A stretch of DNA of 64,000 bases, taken from the NCBI GenBank assembly GCA_048594885.1, contig JBMDXB010000063.1, positions 1-64,000 on the forward strand. Reading direction: 5' to 3'. Each line of letters starts with the position of its first letter. Position 1 is the first letter of the stretch. The notes under the pieces are model-generated. The model was given only the letters and a program-made list of their open reading frames with translations. It was not told where the DNA came from and made no database searches. This DNA is from JBMDXB01 sp048594885 (lineage in GTDB: Bacteria > Acidobacteriota > Vicinamibacteria > Vicinamibacterales > 2-12-FULL-66-21). Positions 15,913 to 24,024 of this stretch are shown here, piece after piece. A program made the translations under genes and the position numbers.

Positions 15913-17157
15913 ATGAGATCGCTGCGCTGGTGGATGATCGGGCTGCTGATGATCGGCTCGATCATCAACTACCTCACGCGAAGCACGCTCGGCGTCGCCG
16001 CGCCCACTATCCTGCAGGACCTGCAGATCACCACGCAGCAGTACTCGTGGATTATCGGCGCCTTCCAGGGCGCGATCATGCTGCAGCCGATCTGCGGATA
16101 CGTGCTCGATGTCGTCGGGCTGAGGCGCGGGTTCGCGATGTTCGCGATCGCCTGGTCGATCGTCAGCATGGCACACAGCCTGGCGCACAGCTGGCCCGCA
16201 TTCGCAGCCTTGCGCGGGCTGCTTGGATTCGTTGAAGGGTCCGCCAACCCTGCCGGGATGAAGGCGACGGCGGAGTGGTTCCCCGCCAAGGAGCGCGGCC
16301 TCGCCAGCGGCGTCTTCAACATCGGCGCGTCGGTCGGCTCGATGCTCGCGCCGCCGCTCGTCGTCTGGGCGATTCTCGCCTACAACTGGCAGACGGCGTT
16401 CGTGATGACGGGCGCCATCGGCCTCGCGTGGGTGACACTGTGGCTGGCCTTCTACCACTCGCCCGATCGCCATCCGAAGCTCTCCGCCGCGGAACGCGAC
16501 TACATCGTCTCGGGCCAGGAGCAGCACCTCAGTGGAGACGGGACCCGGCCGTCGATCGGACGCATCGCGCGCCAGCGGAATTTCTGGGGCATTGCCTTGC
16601 CGCGATTTCTCGCCGACCCGACGTGGGGCACGCTGACGTTCTGGATGCCGCTCTACTTGAGCTCGGTGCGGCATTTCGATCTGAAGCAGATCGCGCTCTT
16701 TGCCTGGATGCCGTTCCTCGCCGCCGATCTCGGCTCGATGTTCGGCGGCGTCGCCACCCTGTGGCTGCAGAAGCGCGCGGGGCTCAGCCTGATCAACGCG
16801 CGCCGCGGCGCCTTCACGGTCGGCGCCGTGCTGATGACGGGCATGGCGTTCGTCGGTTTCGTCGACAACCCGTACATGGCGATCGCGCTGTTGTGCCTGG
16901 GCGGCTTCGCGCACCAAACACTGTCGGTGACGGTGATCACGATGGCGTCCGATCTGTTCAGACGGAGCGAGGTGGCCACGGTGGCGGGGATGGCCGGCAC
17001 GTGCGGCAACGCCGGCGTTCTGGTGTTCTCGCTGATCATCGGCGCGCTCGTCGCCGCCATCGGCTACACGCCCTTCTTCATCTGCCTCAGCGCCCTCGAT
17101 CTGGTCGGCGCGTTGATTCTCTGGACGGTCGTCCGCGATGAGCATCGTCATTCGTAA
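15913..17157 (+). CDS. MFS transporter, hexuronate/sugar-acid (ExuT-like) family
   Basis: 414 residues with twelve hydrophobic segments. The start lies one base after the previous stop. The helix-1/loop motif INYLTRSTLGVAAPTI (compare the family INYxDRxxLSxAAP), the RGLLGFVEGSANPAGMKATAEWFPAKERGLASG segment and a central WGTLTFWMPLYL helix are typical of the ACS/ExuT branch, which imports hexuronates and related sugar acids. In the present operon it most likely takes up the monosaccharides or short oligomers released by the secreted GH43. It overlaps the next gene by 20 bp. Confidence 0.8.
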   Translation: MRSLRWWMIGLLMIGSIINYLTRSTLGVAAPTILQDLQITTQQYSWIIGAFQGAIMLQPICGYVLDVVGLRRGFAMFAIAWSIVSMAHSLAHSWPAFAALRGLLGFVEGSANPAGMKATAEWFPAKERGLASGVFNIGASVGSMLAPPLVVWAILAYNWQTAFVMTGAIGLAWVTLWLAFYHSPDRHPKLSAAERDYIVSGQEQHLSGDGTRPSIGRIARQRNFWGIALPRFLADPTWGTLTFWMPLYLSSVRHFDLKQIALFAWMPFLAADLGSMFGGVATLWLQKRAGLSLINARRGAFTVGAVLMTGMAFVGFVDNPYMAIALLCLGGFAHQTLSVTVITMASDLFRRSEVATVAGMAGTCGNAGVLVFSLIIGALVAAIGYTPFFICLSALDLVGALILWTVVRDEHRHS

Positions 17158-18787
17158 TCCGATCCTTCGTGGCTTCAACCCGGATCCGTCCATCGTCCGC
17201 GTCGGCGACGACTATTTCATCGCCACCTCCACGTTCGAGTGGTATCCAGGCGTGCAGATCCATCACTCGCGCGACCTGGTGAACTGGCGCCTGCTCACGC
17301 GTCCGCTCCGGCGGGCCAGTCAGTTGAACATGCTGGGGGATCCCGACTCGTGCGGCGTGTGGGCGCCGGATCTCACCTACGCGGACGGCCGCTTCTGGCT
17401 TCTCTACACGGACGTGAAGCGATACGGCCGGACGACGGTCGCCGGCGCGTCGGGCGCATCCCTCCGCGATTTCCACAATTACCTGGTCACCGCCAGCGAC
17501 ATCGAGGGCGACTGGTCCGATCCCGTTCCTCTCAATAGCAGCGGTTTCGATCCGTCGCTCTTCCACGATGACGACGGGAAGAAGTACCTGCTGAACATGC
17601 TGTGGGATCACCGTCCCGGCCGGAATCGCTTCGCCGGCATCGTCATGCAGGAGTTCTCGCCAGCGGAGCAACGGCTGGTCGGGGATCGGCGCGTCATCTT
17701 CAGCGGCACGCCGCTCGGTCTCACCGAAGGTCCGCACTTGTACAAACGCGGCGGTTACTACCATTTGATCACCGCTGAGGGAGGCACCGGTTGGGGCCAC
17801 GCGGTGACGATGGCGCGCGCGAGGACGATCGAGGGCCCCTACGAGCTGCATCCCGACGTCCACGTGCTGAGCGCGCGTCATCGGCCCGACGTCGTGCTTC
17901 AGCGCGCCGGCCACGCGGATCTCGTCGACACTCGGGACGGCAGCACGTACATGGTTTACCTGTGCGGGCGGCCGCTGCCCAACCGGGGAAGATGCACGCT
18001 CGGACGCGAGACCGCGATTCAGAAGGTGGTCTGGGGAGCAGACGGATGGCTGCGGACCGTCAGCGGCGATGGCCTTCCGTCGGTCGAAACCGACGCGCCG
18101 AGCGGCGCCGCGCCAACCGCGCTACTTCCACCGGCCCGCGAGCACTTCGACGGCGCGACGCTGCCGATCGACTTCCAGTGGCTGCGCTCGCCGTGGCCCG
18201 ACGAGTTGTTCAGCCTGACCGAGCGTCCGGGGTTCCTCCGGCTCTACGGACGCGAGACGGTGGGCAGCCTGTTCAAGCAGGCGCTCGTCGCCCGCCGCCA
18301 GCAGTCGCCCTGTTACAGCGCGTCGACGAGCGTCGAGTTCGAGCCGCGGCACTTCCAGCAGAGCGCGGGACTGATCTGCTACTACAACAGCTCGAAGTTC
18401 CACTACCTGTATATCTCGCACGAGGATGGCGCCGGCAAGCACGTGCGGGTCATGTCGGCCCTCCCTGACCAGCCGCAGAGCGACGCGTTCACGCCGCCTC
18501 TCGCGATTCCGTCGAATGTTGCGATCGAACTGAGAGTCGAGGTCGATTACGAGCGTCTTCATTTCGCCTATCGTGCCGGCGATGGCGAGTGGACGCGGAT
18601 TCCGCAGCAGTTCGATGCGAGTATTCTCTCCGACGAAGCCACCGCGCCGGGGCTGCCCAACTTCACGGGCGCCTTCGTCGGCGTGGCGTGTCAGGACATG
18701 TCGGGCGCACGCGGTCACGCCGATTTCGACTGGTTCGATTACGTCGAGCGGCCCTACCGCGCCGACCCGTTCGAGGACGGCGTCTAA
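17138..18787 (+). CDS. cytoplasmic GH43 beta-xylosidase
   Basis: 549 residues without a signal peptide, beginning IRNPILRGFNPDPSIVRVGD (catalytic base Asp in NPDPS) and continuing TSTFEWYPGVQIHHSRDLV. SSGFDPSLFHDDDGKKYLLN gives the second Asp and GLTEGPHLYKRGGYYHLITA the acid Glu. The C-terminal beta-sandwich (about 330-545: LIDFQWLRSP-like start, FEPRHFQQSAGLICYYNSSKFHYL) is that of XynB-type GH43 beta-xylosidases/arabinofuranosidases. It would hydrolyse imported xylo- or arabino-oligosaccharides and fits the transporter directly upstream. Confidence 0.87.
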   Translation: MSIVIRNPILRGFNPDPSIVRVGDDYFIATSTFEWYPGVQIHHSRDLVNWRLLTRPLRRASQLNMLGDPDSCGVWAPDLTYADGRFWLLYTDVKRYGRTTVAGASGASLRDFHNYLVTASDIEGDWSDPVPLNSSGFDPSLFHDDDGKKYLLNMLWDHRPGRNRFAGIVMQEFSPAEQRLVGDRRVIFSGTPLGLTEGPHLYKRGGYYHLITAEGGTGWGHAVTMARARTIEGPYELHPDVHVLSARHRPDVVLQRAGHADLVDTRDGSTYMVYLCGRPLPNRGRCTLGRETAIQKVVWGADGWLRTVSGDGLPSVETDAPSGAAPTALLPPAREHFDGATLPIDFQWLRSPWPDELFSLTERPGFLRLYGRETVGSLFKQALVARRQQSPCYSASTSVEFEPRHFQQSAGLICYYNSSKFHYLYISHEDGAGKHVRVMSALPDQPQSDAFTPPLAIPSNVAIELRVEVDYERLHFAYRAGDGEWTRIPQQFDASILSDEATAPGLPNFTGAFVGVACQDMSGARGHADFDWFDYVERPYRADPFEDGV

Positions 18788-18799
18788 GGGACGCGACCC

Positions 18800-21394
18800 A
18801 TGAGCGTCACCTACACGTGGACGCGGCATATCGCGCGCGCGTTCCTCATCGGAGCCGTCGGCGCAGGCGCGATGGTGGCGGCAGCGCAAACACCCTCCGC
18901 GGTGCGGTTCAACGGCGAAGCCGCGCCGCCCGTATCGTCGCTCAGCCTCTGGTATCGCGCACCGGCTTCCGATCACCCGTTGCTGCCGCTCGACGCGCCG
19001 CGGCAGGCCCGGCAGGCCGGCACCGCCGAATGGGTGCGGGCGCTTCCGGTCGGCAACGGCCGCCTGGGCGCCATGGTCTTCGGCGGCGTTGTCCACGAGC
19101 GCCTGCAGTTGAACGAAGACACCTTGTGGGCGGGCCGCCCCTACGACCCGGTGAACCCCGAGGCAAAGGACGCGCTGCCCGAAGTACGGCGGCTGATCGC
19201 TGGCCGCAAGTACGCGGAGGCCGCGAAGGTCGTCGGCGCGAAGGTGATGTCGAAGCCGCTCGCGCAGATGCCCTATCAGACGGTCGGCGATCTCGCCCTG
19301 ACGTTTCCGCAGGTCGACTCGGTCGAACACTACAGGCGCGATCTGGACCTGACGACCGCAACCGCTCACGTGTCGTATGTGAGCGACGGCGTCACGTTCT
19401 CCCGGGAAGTGTTCGCGAGCGCGCCAGACCAGGTGATCGTCGTGCGGCTGACGGCCAGCCGCCCCAGACGGATCTCGTTCGAGGCGCGGATGCAGACGCC
19501 TCAACGAGCAACCGTCGAGGCGACGGCGGACGGCGACCTCGTGATGCGCGGCGTCAACGGCGACGGCGCCGGGACCACGGCGGACGGCCGTCCCCTGACG
19601 GGCGCGCTCCGCTTCGAAGCCCGGGTCCGCGTGCTGCCGGAGGGAGGAACCCGCCGCACCGACGGCGATACGCTGATCGTGCGGGACGCGGACGCCGTCA
19701 CGTTGCTGCTCGCGGCGGCGACCAGCTACCGGACCTACGAAGACGTTGGGGCCGATCCTGCCGCCCGCGTCGCGGCAGCGCTCGATTCCGCGTCACGCAA
19801 GAGCGTCGAGAAACTGCGCGACGCGCACGTCCGCGACTATCAGCAGTTGTTCAATCGCGTCACGCTCGATCTCGGAGTCTCGAAGCGCGTCCCGACGGAC
19901 GAGCGGGTACGCGGATTCGGCGCCGGCGACGATCCCGGCGTCGCCGCGCTCTATTTCCAGTACGGCCGCTACCTGCTGATTGCCAGCTCGCGGACCGGTG
20001 CGCAGCCGGCGAACCTGCAGGGCATCTGGAACGAGAGCATGTCCCCGCCGTGGGGCAGCAAGTACACCATCAATATCAACACGCAGATGAACTACTGGCC
20101 CGCGCTCTCGACCAACCTGGCCGAGACGATGGATCCGCTGACCGAGCTTGTGTCGGATTTGTCGGTGACGGGTGCGCGGACCGCGCGCGAGATGTATGGC
20201 GCCGCCGGCTGGGTGGCGCATCACAACACGGATCTCTGGCGGGCGACCGGACCGATCGACGGCCCGCAATGGGGCATGTGGCCCGCGGGGGGCGCGTGGC
20301 TGACGCTGCCGCTGTGGGATCGCTACGAATACGCTGGTGATCGCCAGTACCTGCGGCGCATCTACCCGCTCATCAAGGGCGCGGCGCAGTTCTTCGTCGA
20401 CACACTGGTGGAGGAGCCCGCGCATCGCTGGCTCGTCACCTCGCCGTCGCTGTCGCCCGAGAACCCGCATCCGTTCGGCACGTCGTTGACGATGGGACCA
20501 GCAATGGACTCGTCGATTCTGCGCGAGCTATTCGGCGCCGCCATCGACGCGGCGCGCATCCTCGGCACCGACGCCGCCCTGCAGCGGAAGTGGAGCGCGA
20601 CACGCGCGCGGCTGGCGCCGCTGCAGATCGGCAGCGCCGGCCAGTTGCAGGAATGGCTCGAGGACTGGGACATGCAGGCGCCCGAGATCCACCACCGGCA
20701 CGTCTCGCACCTGTTCGGCCTCTTTCCCGGTCACGACATCGATGCGCGCCGGACGCCGGCGCTCGCCGCGGCCGCGAAACGCTCGCTCGAGATTCGCGGA
20801 GATCAGGCGACGGGCTGGGCCACCGCCTGGCGCATCAACCTCTGGGCGAGGCTCGGCGATGGTGACCACGCCTTCGAGATCCTGAAATTCCTGCTCGGCC
20901 CGGAGCGGACCTACCCGAACCTGTTCGACGCGCACCCGCCATTTCAGATCGACGGCAATTTCGGCGGCGCCTCCGCCATCGCCGAGATGCTGCTGCAATG
21001 CGACGACGGGGAGATCCGCTTGTTGCCGGCGCTGCCGGCGGCGTGGCCGCACGGGCGCGTCACCGGACTGCGAGCGCGCGGCGGATTCGAAGTCGATCTG
21101 ACGTGGAAGCACGGCGCACTCGACCGCGCGACCATTCGATCGCTGCTCGGGCAGCCGCTGCGCGTGCGCCGCGGCAACACGCTGCGTACGTTCACCGTCA
21201 GACGCGGCGCAACGCTCACGCTGGCCGGCGACGCCCTTGCAGCGGGCACGGAGCTGAAACCGCCGCGCGCCCGACGAAACACGTCGGCCCGCACACGCTC
21301 CGCCATTCCTTCGCCACGCATCTTCTGGAGGACGGGTATGACATCCGCACACTGCAGGAGCTGCTCGGGCATGCAGACGTCAGCACGACCATGA
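18800..21394 (+). CDS. GH95 alpha-L-fucosidase/galactosidase with an out-of-frame C-terminal tail
   Basis: 864 residues as read. A signal peptide (LIGAVGAGAMVAAAQ) is followed by WYRAPASDHPLL, EWVRALPVGNGRLGAMVFGG and LQLNEDTLWAGRPYDP, the GH95 N-domain. The (alpha/alpha)6 barrel has NLQGIWNESMSPPWGSKYT, INTQMNYWPA, HRHVSHLFGLFPG and FQIDGNFGG, all strong family motifs. The family domain ends near residue 822 (about 21265). The last 43 residues (RNTSARTRSAIPSP...) are integrase DNA translated in the wrong frame, so the native stop was replaced by insertion or deletion. Catalytic regions are intact, so the enzyme may still work. Its place suggests trimming of hemicellulose side chains. Confidence 0.85.
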   Translation: MSVTYTWTRHIARAFLIGAVGAGAMVAAAQTPSAVRFNGEAAPPVSSLSLWYRAPASDHPLLPLDAPRQARQAGTAEWVRALPVGNGRLGAMVFGGVVHERLQLNEDTLWAGRPYDPVNPEAKDALPEVRRLIAGRKYAEAAKVVGAKVMSKPLAQMPYQTVGDLALTFPQVDSVEHYRRDLDLTTATAHVSYVSDGVTFSREVFASAPDQVIVVRLTASRPRRISFEARMQTPQRATVEATADGDLVMRGVNGDGAGTTADGRPLTGALRFEARVRVLPEGGTRRTDGDTLIVRDADAVTLLLAAATSYRTYEDVGADPAARVAAALDSASRKSVEKLRDAHVRDYQQLFNRVTLDLGVSKRVPTDERVRGFGAGDDPGVAALYFQYGRYLLIASSRTGAQPANLQGIWNESMSPPWGSKYTININTQMNYWPALSTNLAETMDPLTELVSDLSVTGARTAREMYGAAGWVAHHNTDLWRATGPIDGPQWGMWPAGGAWLTLPLWDRYEYAGDRQYLRRIYPLIKGAAQFFVDTLVEEPAHRWLVTSPSLSPENPHPFGTSLTMGPAMDSSILRELFGAAIDAARILGTDAALQRKWSATRARLAPLQIGSAGQLQEWLEDWDMQAPEIHHRHVSHLFGLFPGHDIDARRTPALAAAAKRSLEIRGDQATGWATAWRINLWARLGDGDHAFEILKFLLGPERTYPNLFDAHPPFQIDGNFGGASAIAEMLLQCDDGEIRLLPALPAAWPHGRVTGLRARGGFEVDLTWKHGALDRATIRSLLGQPLRVRRGNTLRTFTVRRGATLTLAGDALAAGTELKPPRARRNTSARTRSAIPSPRIFWRTGMTSAHCRSCSGMQTSARP

Positions 21395-21459
21395 TCTACA
21401 CGCACGTGCTCGATCGAGCGCCGCTCGACGTCCGGAGCCCGGTTGACCGCCTGCGATAG
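21265..21459 (+). pseudogene. C-terminal remnant of an integron-type tyrosine recombinase
   Basis: 65 codons read KHVGPHTLRHSFATHLLEDG, YDIRTLQELLGHADVSTTMIYTHVL and DVRSPVDRLR before a TAG stop. This holds box II of tyrosine recombinases: H-x-L-R-H, L-G-H and the nucleophile Tyr in YTH. The ending with VRSPxDRL is characteristic of integron integrases rather than XerC/D. The N-terminal three quarters are missing and the fragment abuts, in another frame, the end of the GH95 gene. It points toward the cassettes, the orientation seen in reverse integrons. Confidence 0.8.
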
Positions 21460-21633
21460 GCGCGAGCGTCGCGGCCATGTGTTGCGACCGGGATGGTCGG
21501 CATTCGTAACCGTTTCAATTCACAGCCGTTCGTCCTCGCTCACATCCGGTCTTGTCCCTTACGCCGTTCTCGATGATAGTGGCCGGCGGCCAAACGTACC
21601 GGCGGCTGCCGAGCACAGGCGTGCTACCATGCC

Positions 21634-21726
21634 GGCCACACAGCTCTTGGAGTGCGCAGCGCCAGGCGAACCCCCCGCGTTTACTCGCGGCGGCCGCCGC
21701 GCAGTCTACTCCAAGACACGTTAGCC
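21634..21726 (+). repeat. candidate degenerate attC site upstream of the first cassette gene
   Basis: The left arm GGCCACA...CTCTTGGAGTGCGCAGCGCC pairs with the right arm ...GCGCAGTCTACTCCAAGA...GTTAGCC, sharing TCTTGGAGT and a GC-rich inner stem. The right end GTTAGCC resembles the GTTRRRY box with one mismatch; the left box is poor. It may be an eroded attC or an attI-like site. Confidence 0.35.
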
Positions 21727-21741
21727 GCACGAAGGAGAATC

Positions 21742-22170
21742 ATGGCGCGAAACTGGGTGCTCCGGATAAAAGTCAAGTCTCACGTGTATGAGGGGTGGCT
21801 TCCATCCGGCGAGTTATCGCTTCGCGAGATTCCGAGCGCCACGGCGGACCGGCTCGGGCGCGTTCTCCTCAGTCATCTTGTGATTGAGCACTATCTGGAT
21901 CGTTGCTTGACTGCCGTCGCTCCTCGCGATTTCGACCTTGAGCGGCCTCGCCTGGGGTTCGCCCAGAAGGTCGATATTCTAAGCGGGCCAGAGTCCTTCC
22001 TTGTGCTGAGCGGCCTATTACCAGGAATCAGGCAAATCAACTCGGTCCGAAATAAGTTGGCGCATAACCTTGAGGCTGCCATTCCTCTAGGCGAGGTCCA
22101 GTCACTCGTCTCTCACCTAGAGCACTTGGCCCGAGGGAAAGCGAGGCTCCGACCGATCCCGTTATCCTGA
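21742..22170 (+). CDS. cassette gene: HEPN-type protein of unknown role
   Basis: 142 residues, ATG preceded by AAGGAGAA. The middle, from about residue 35, is alpha-helical (LGRVLLSHLVIEHYLDRCL) and contains INSVRNKLAHNL, the R-x4-6-H signature of HEPN RNase-like domains often found in toxins and defence proteins. After the stop, another frame from about 22152 stays open to 22358 (LIETFSAVAIAGMVAFISGL) and ends inside attC. A frameshift near 22150 may therefore have shortened an originally longer protein. As the first cassette, it would be the best expressed from an upstream promoter. Confidence 0.6.
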   Translation: MARNWVLRIKVKSHVYEGWLPSGELSLREIPSATADRLGRVLLSHLVIEHYLDRCLTAVAPRDFDLERPRLGFAQKVDILSGPESFLVLSGLLPGIRQINSVRNKLAHNLEAAIPLGEVQSLVSHLEHLARGKARLRPIPLS

Positions 22171-22276
22171 TTGAGACGTTCAGTGCAGTCGCCATCGCGG
22201 GGATGGTCGCCTTTATTAGTGGTCTTGAGGCAGGAAGCAACCCGGAAGTTCAACAAGCGATAATGCGGCGTGCGGC

Positions 22277-22373
22277 GGCTAACAGGGCGCTGCAGCTGAC
22301 GAGCCGCGCGCGGCAGGGAACTGGATCAAGGCCGCGTCCTCGCGCGGCTCGCGGCTGAGCGCTCACGTTGGGC
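22277..22373 (+). repeat. attC recombination site 1
   Basis: The site runs from GGCTAAC to GTTGGGC (97 bp). The arms fold as GCGCT-CAGC-G-CGAGCCGCGCG with extra G, T and A bases bulged out of the left strand, the feature that gives attC its strand polarity. It follows the HEPN cassette gene and precedes the parE-like cassette. Confidence 0.8.
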
Positions 22374-22412
22374 CGACAAGAGGAATGGCAAAGGCGGATC
22401 GGCGCCGTCCGG

Positions 22413-22683
22413 CTACTTCAGGCGCTCTTCCCAGTAACCAGGCTTCCGCCGGTCATGCGCAATGGCGAGGATGCGGATGCCAGCTCCAAGTAGACGACAT
22501 GGTAGGGAAAGCGCGTGACAGCTCGGCGCCGAACGATCAGGTCTGCGTGTAGCCACCGGACGCGAGAACCAGCGCGAGGCAACTCGACAATCTGATCAGC
22601 GGTATTCGGTCCGCTTCATCGTCAAAGCGAACGCGAGGATTCACCGGTCGCGAAGCTCGGACTCAGCTCGGCGGCGTACTTCG
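22413..22683 (-). pseudogene. broken ParE/RelE-type toxin (copy A) with end of its antitoxin
   Basis: Minus-strand frames give the antitoxin end DEVRRRAESELRDR, whose TGA overlaps a GTG start of a toxin reading MNPRVRFDDEADR. A deletion and frame change then lead to DQIVELPRAGSRVR...RFPYHVVYLEL, and after another shift to IRILAIAHDRRKPGYWEERLK and a stop. These are the conserved blocks of ParE/RelE toxins that target gyrase or ribosomes. At least two frame disruptions and an internal loss make it inactive. It lies opposite to the cassette orientation, as often seen for toxin-antitoxin cassettes. Confidence 0.75.
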
Positions 22684-22684
22684 T

Positions 22685-22801
22685 CCCCACGGCACGAAGT
22701 CGGGCCGTGTGACGGTAAGCGGCAATCTGGGTGACGATATGCCGAAGGGAACGCTGGCGTCGGTGAAGCGTCAGGCCGGTTTGAAGGTGCCACACTCATG
22801 A
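22685..22801 (+). pseudogene. hicA: C-terminal fragment of a HicA toxin
   Basis: The frame reads PHGTKSGRVTVSGNLGDDMP then KGTLASVKRQAGLKVPHS and a TGA that overlaps the hicB ATG. This matches the end of the HicA double-stranded RNA-binding fold (SHHxxxH..GRVTVPxH...GTLxSIxRQAGL). The catalytic His segment and N-terminus are lost at a junction near 22680, where the parE/antitoxin cassette on the opposite strand begins. The toxin is therefore dead although its antitoxin survives. Confidence 0.75.
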
Positions 22802-23061
22802 AGACGATGCAGTATCTCGTGCGGATCAATCGCGACGTTGGCAGCGACTGGGGCGCATCGGTTCCGGATCTTCCCGGCTGTGTCGCGACAGGCAAAACGA
22901 TTGACAGCGCCTTGCGGCGAATCGAACGGGCGATCGAGTTGCACGTCCGCGGATTGCGCGAGGACGGCTTGCCAGTTCCTCGTCCGAGCCACCGGAGCGT
23001 CACACCGCGGCGGCGGTCGCGCGAGATCGATTTTTACGCAACCGTCGAAGTCGCGGCCTGA
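22798..23061 (+). CDS. hicB: HicB-family antitoxin (short form)
   Basis: 87 residues beginning MKTMQYLVRINRDVGSDWGA, then SVPDLPGCVATGKTIDSALRRIERAIELHVRGL. This is the partial RNase H fold of HicB that covers the HicA active site. The usual C-terminal DNA-binding domain is replaced by a short tail, as in some short HicB forms. It is coupled (ATGA) to the truncated hicA. Its TGA lies within the left box of attC2, the normal arrangement for an integron cassette. With the toxin broken, the gene may persist only as debris or as protection against related toxins. Confidence 0.8.
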   Translation: MKTMQYLVRINRDVGSDWGASVPDLPGCVATGKTIDSALRRIERAIELHVRGLREDGLPVPRPSHRSVTPRRRSREIDFYATVEVAA

Positions 23062-23126
23062 CAAGCGAATGGAGCCGGCGCGCCTGTCGCCATAACGGGC
23101 GCGCGGCTCATTCGCACGCGTTGGGC
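23056..23126 (+). repeat. attC recombination site 2
   Basis: GCCTGAC to GTTGGGC, 71 bp. The left arm GCGAATGGAGCCGGCGCGCC pairs with the right arm reading GGGCGCGCGGCTCATTCGC, leaving two bulged G bases on the left strand. It shares the GCGAATGGAGCCG arm with attC3, as expected for attC sites of one chromosomal integron lineage. Confidence 0.85.
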
Positions 23127-23165
23127 TGACAAGACGAACGACAAAGGCGGAACGGCGCCGTCCGG

Positions 23166-23415
23166 CTACTTCAGGCGCTCTTCCCAGTTACCCGGCTTCC
23201 GCCGGTCATGCGAAATGGCGAGGGTGCGGAATGAGTCGCCAGCTCCAAGTAGACGACATGGTAGGGAAAGCGCGTGACAGCTCGGCGCCGAACATCAAGT
23301 TTGCGGGTAGCCGCCGGACGCGAGAACCAGCGTGAGGCAACTCGATGATCTGATCAATGGTGGCGTCGATGGCGTCGAAGAACTCGACGCCCAAAGCGAC
23401 GAAGCGCGAGCGACA
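23166..23415 (-). pseudogene. broken ParE/RelE-type toxin (copy B)
   Basis: The minus-strand translation gives LGVEFFDAIDATIDQIIELP, HAGSRVRRLPANL, then in another frame RRAVTRFPYHVVYLELA, and in a third RTLAISHDRRKPGNWEERLK with a stop. The blocks are the same as in copy A and DNA identity is high, but the frame breaks lie at different points, so the two copies decayed separately. The first 25 or so residues of the toxin are missing, and the frame is closed by a TAA just upstream. Confidence 0.75.
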
Positions 23416-23420
23416 GGATT

Positions 23421-23684
23421 ATGAGCCAAGCGCGAAAGCCAAGTTCCAGAAGCTGTCGTGACGACTTGCGGACGGAGTGCAAGTTCGACTTCCCGAAGAG
23501 CCGGCCCAACCGCTTTGCCTCTCGAATCGGCAGGGACGCGGTGGCGGTCGTCCTGGAGCCAGACGTCGCCCGGGTCTTCGACTCATCGAAGTCATGGGCA
23601 GAGATCCACAAGGGGGAGTTGCAGCAGGACTGGGGGCTGCTGCAATCCGGCCAGCCGCCCGTCAAAATCGACCCACTCAGGTGA
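23421..23684 (+). pseudogene. fusion of an antitoxin-like N-part with a DUF4160 C-terminal fragment
   Basis: One open frame of 87 residues joins two unrelated pieces. Residues about 15-56 (DDLRTECKFDFPKSRPNRFA, AVAVVLEPDVARVFDSSKS) resemble a small antitoxin-like family. From about residue 58 (WAEIHKGELQQDWGLLQSG, then IDPLR) it is the end of a DUF4160 protein. The DUF4160 core is gone. DUF4160 normally pairs with DUF2442 as a toxin-antitoxin-like couple, and a DUF2442 gene indeed follows 4 bp later. The frame is open, so a chimeric peptide could be made, but its function is doubtful. Confidence 0.6.
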
Positions 23685-23688
23685 CGTC

Positions 23689-24024
23689 ATGTCTCATCCC
23701 ATCCACCGGGTTACGAAGTTCAGCATCGTCGAACCCTATGCGCTGAATGTCGCCTTCGCGGACGGCACGGAGCACCGCATTGACTTCAAGCCGGTGCTGC
23801 ACGGCGCACTGTTTGGTCCCCTGCGGGACCTGGCGACCTTCAATGCAGTCAGGCTCGACACGGAGGTGGGCACTCTGGTCTGGCCGAACGATGCGGACTT
23901 CGATCCCGCGACGCTTCACGACTGGCCCACAGTCATCGAGGAACTAGAGGCGCGAGCGCAGGCATGGGCCGCCGCTGAAGACGAGCAGCGGGCTAACAGG
24001 CGAATGGAGCCGACGCGGCGGTGA
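23689..24024 (+). CDS. DUF2442 family protein (putative antitoxin of the DUF4160 pair)
   Basis: 111 residues: VTKFSIVEPYALNVAFADGT, FKPVLHGALFGPLRDLATFN, VGTLVWPNDADFDPATLHDW. These are the typical DUF2442 features (small alpha/beta fold ending in the VWPNxADxxPxxLH motif). DUF2442 genes usually follow DUF4160 genes and the pair behaves as a toxin-antitoxin module. Here the partner is reduced to its last 30 residues. The gene ends inside attC3, so the last residues are encoded by the recombination site. Confidence 0.8.
   Translation: MSHPIHRVTKFSIVEPYALNVAFADGTEHRIDFKPVLHGALFGPLRDLATFNAVRLDTEVGTLVWPNDADFDPATLHDWPTVIEELEARAQAWAAAEDEQRANRRMEPTRR

Noticed and set aside
22641..23003. Minus-strand frame of 120 codons across the hicAB cassette
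   Set aside because: Only its last 14 residues (DEVRRRAESELRDR) are meaningful as an antitoxin end; the rest is antisense to hicA/hicB.
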